A stretch of DNA of 64,000 nt from an uncultured Lachnospiraceae bacterium. GTDB taxonomy: Bacteria > Bacillota > Clostridia > Lachnospirales > Lachnospiraceae. The notes beneath the pieces are model-generated. The model saw only the letters and a list, made by a program, of their open reading frames with translations, had not been told where the DNA came from and searched no databases. Shown here one piece after another: positions 62,989-64,000 of the stretch (position 1 is its first letter; the number at the start of each line of letters is the position of its first letter). The DNA is taken from the NCBI GenBank assembly GCA_902794825.1, contig CADBIU010000002.1, positions 1 to 64,000 of the forward strand, read 5' to 3'. The position numbers were made by a program, and so were the translations under genes.

Positions 62989-64000
62989 AGTACAATCCTC
63001 CTATAAGATCATATTCTCTGGATCCTGTGATCTTAACTTTCACAAGATCACCTGTCATTAGTTCTCTCTGCGTTTCAATAAACAAAGCGCCGTCTATTCC
63101 GGGCGCATCTTTATATGTTCTCGCCAGATACACATGTTCTCCCACGAGCTGCCCTTCCACCAGGGCGTCTACAACGCGGTCTTCCATTTCCTGAGCAGCT
63201 TCAAAGGCGATCTCCTGCTGAAGCAGCATGAGTTCTTTCTGCCTCTTCTTCTTGACGCGCGCCGGGATCTGGGGCGACATCATGGCAGCAGGCGTTCCGT
63301 CCTCTTTCGAGTAAGTGAACACGCCCAGACGGTCGAACCGCATTTCCCTGACAAAATTCAGAAGCGCTCTGTGGTCCTCCTCCTTCTCGCCGGGGAATCC
63401 GGTGATCAGAGTCGTGCGCAGACAGATGTCAGGCATCATTTCCCTGAGCATCGCGATCTTCTCAGTCAGTTCCTGTCTGTCAGTGCGCCTTCCCATCCTC
63501 TTTAAAATTTCATCAGAAGCGTGCTGGATCGGCATGTCGATATAATGCAGAACCTGAGGTATGTCCCTCATGGCTTCAGCGATCTCTTCCGTGATCTCCT
63601 CGGGATAGCAGTACATCAGGCGGATCCATTCGATCCCCGGAATATCAGCCAGTTTCCTGAGAAGTTCTGGAAGCGCTTTGTGTCCGTACAGATCAGTGCC
63701 GTAAAGCGTAGTCTCCTGCGCGACCAGGATCAGTTCCCTGATCCCCTTTGACGCCAGAAGCCGCGCCTGATCCAGCAGCTGCTCCATCGGAACACTTCTG
63801 TAGCGTCCCCGGATCGAAGGAATGACACAGTAGGTGCAGCGCTTGTCGCATCCCTCGGCGATCTTGAGGTAACTGTAATAACCTCCTGTAGTGACAACAC
63901 GCTCCGCGGTCGTTCCCGTCCGCTTGTGCTCGCTGTCTACCAGAAGATAACCGCCGGAGCCTGCAGGACCTCCTTTTTGCAGGATCTCATCCAGGATCTC
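62972..64000 (-). CDS. rimO: Ribosomal protein uS12 methylthiotransferase RimO (C-terminal part, start beyond window)
   Basis: RimO adds a methylthio group to an aspartate of ribosomal protein uS12. The 342 codons seen enter the window in frame at 64000. They contain the radical-SAM cluster motif EGCDKRCTYCVIPSIRG (CxxxCxxC), LILVAQETTLYGTDLYG, YCYPEEITEEI, DMPIQHASDEILKRMGR, TTLITGFPGE and a C-terminal TRAM-like domain (DALVEGQLVGEHVYLARTYKDA). PIQHAS and the uS12-type DMPIQH spacing, and the pairing with pgsA, favour RimO over MiaB. The N-terminal UPF0004 domain is outside the window. Confidence 0.95.
   Translation of the reverse strand, partial: EILDEILQKGGPAGSGGYLLVDSEHKRTGTTAERVVTTGGYYSYLKIAEGCDKRCTYCVIPSIRGRYRSVPMEQLLDQARLLASKGIRELILVAQETTLYGTDLYGHKALPELLRKLADIPGIEWIRLMYCYPEEITEEIAEAMRDIPQVLHYIDMPIQHASDEILKRMGRRTDRQELTEKIAMLREMMPDICLRTTLITGFPGEKEEDHRALLNFVREMRFDRLGVFTYSKEDGTPAAMMSPQIPARVKKKRQKELMLLQQEIAFEAAQEMEDRVVDALVEGQLVGEHVYLARTYKDAPGIDGALFIETQRELMTGDLVKVKITGSREYDLIGGLYYESAE

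Overview
The window looks like a core-genome segment of an anaerobic Firmicute of class Clostridia, most likely Lachnospiraceae. The grounds are gene order (tmcAL/ackA/rpmF/plsX; priA-def-fmt-rsmB-rlmN-prpC-prkC-rsgA; hisS-aspS), a type III glutamine synthetase, a tRNA without encoded CCA, a fused SecDF, and MurE with the DNPR motif of the meso-diaminopimelate type. The DNA looks fairly GC-rich (not computed). Almost all genes are on the minus strand. No rRNA, CRISPR array, insertion sequence or phage gene was seen.

Layout, left to right. (1) 1-8054: plsX (partial), monocistronic rpmF and ackA on minus; tmcAL and an internally deleted fruK-like gene on plus; then a minus pair of a Cof-type HAD phosphatase and a three-domain DraG/SseB/macrodomain protein, divergent from an FtsK/SpoIIIE-like protein that has lost its Walker residues. 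(2) 8055-17220: a structured intergenic region with DnaA-box-like sites, tRNA-Ala(CGC), ftsZ, and the division/cell-wall cluster mraZ-rsmH-ftsL-ftsI-mraY-ftsW-ftsQ behind a clear promoter with MraZ boxes. (3) 17349-35847: lgt, ychF, rsgA, prkC, prpC, rlmN, rsmB, fmt, def, priA (with an apparent frameshift), murE, recJ, secDF. (4) 36116-46488: an Sfp-type phosphopantetheinyl transferase on plus, then aspS, hisS, dprA, comM, a pair of covarying palindromes, hemW, lepA. (5) 46527-54038: an unusual transporter-like operon: two sugar-importer-type permeases, an HlyD/RND-type adaptor, a two-helix MacB-core-like protein and a large propeller/solute-binding lipoprotein, with no ATPase. (6) 54189-64000: gpmI, a short proB, an L,D-transpeptidase, glnN and a cation diffusion facilitator on plus, then thiN, pgsA and rimO (partial) on minus.

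Together the genes cover cell division and peptidoglycan synthesis with PASTA-kinase signalling, translation and protein maturation, protein export, competence/recombination functions, and central metabolism (acetate, glycolysis, glutamine, proline). The most unusual elements are the ATPase-less hybrid transporter operon, the FtsK pseudo-ATPase beside ftsZ, the DraG-SseB-macro fusion, the covarying palindrome pair, and two apparently damaged genes (fruK-like and priA). Many starts were moved to the codon best supported by a Shine-Dalgarno (SD) sequence. All functional calls rest on motifs and family knowledge read by eye; no database search was run.
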